The position numbers and the translations under genes are program-made. Source: Candidatus Doudnabacteria bacterium (GTDB taxonomy: Bacteria; Patescibacteriota; Doudnabacteria; UBA920; 2-01-FULL-50-11). From it: a DNA stretch of 13,533 nucleotides. The notes beneath the pieces are model-generated. The model was given only the letters and a program-made list of their open reading frames with translations, was not told the DNA's origin and did not search any database. Below, piece by piece: positions 13,411 to 13,533 of this stretch (position 1 is its first letter; every line of letters starts with the position of its first letter). The DNA lies in the NCBI GenBank assembly GCA_016205055.1, contig JACQJK010000036.1, positions 1 through 13,533 on the forward strand, written 5' to 3'.

Positions 13411-13533
13411 GCGCCGCGAGCGTGTTGAGATTTTGGGTATACCTAGTCAAATGGAACAGGCCTTAGCGTTTTAAGCAGGTAACTATTGGGTGAAATGAAG
13501 ATTTCGGGTGAGGAAAATCTGAGGCAGAATTCA
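13411..13533. other. End of window, no established gene
   Basis: After the purF terminator I see no hairpin or clear promoter. An open frame begins at ATG 13495 and runs off the edge (13 codons) without a Shine-Dalgarno site, too short to judge. Confidence 0.4.

Noticed and set aside
13495..13533. Possible start of a new plus-strand gene
   Set aside because: Only 13 codons are in view, with no Shine-Dalgarno site and no recognisable sequence; it cannot be supported.

Overview
The window looks like a piece of a Patescibacteria (CPR) genome, or a similarly streamlined bacterium. This is inferred from a compact type IV pilus operon with a short PilB-like ATPase, several pilin genes with the GFTLIE motif, mostly weak Shine-Dalgarno sites, and UvrABC proteins of ordinary bacterial type. 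There is no rRNA or other marker here to confirm the phylum. TGA is used as a stop by several genes, so the standard bacterial code applies and the Gracilibacteria/SR1 code does not.

Layout. On the minus strand, read from right to left, a TTGACA/TAAAAT promoter (6319-6347) drives a type IV pilus operon. It encodes a short PilB/GspE assembly ATPase, the PilC/GspF platform protein, a GspH-like pilin, a pilin fused to a predicted seven-bladed LVIVD-type beta-propeller, a GspJ/PilW-like pilin and a PilX-like membrane protein. Genes overlap or sit 1 to about 14 nt apart. Last comes a major-pilin-like gene with its own predicted promoter (870-898), and the unit closes with a strong hairpin terminator (223-248). 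Upstream of this operon on the same strand lies uvrA, separated by a 162-bp minisatellite of eighteen 9-bp units.

uvrA (minus) and uvrC (plus) diverge from a promoter region of about 300 bp. Together they supply the damage-recognition and dual-incision subunits of nucleotide excision repair; uvrB is not in the window. uvrC is followed by about 330 bp packed with small hairpins, then by purF (amidophosphoribosyltransferase), which has its own promoter, a clear Shine-Dalgarno site and a textbook terminator.

The most unusual theme is palindromic DNA inside protein genes. uvrC is interrupted in frame at two positions by C-rich/G-rich hairpin elements, the first within a 99-nt in-frame duplication. 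The GspH-like pilin has an abnormally long N-terminal leader encoded by similar hairpins. In both genes the element ends with an array of 7-bp repeats just before the conserved protein sequence resumes. This resembles in principle the Rickettsia palindromic elements that sit inside coding genes. The second highlight is the pilin-propeller fusion, a candidate modular tip adhesin.
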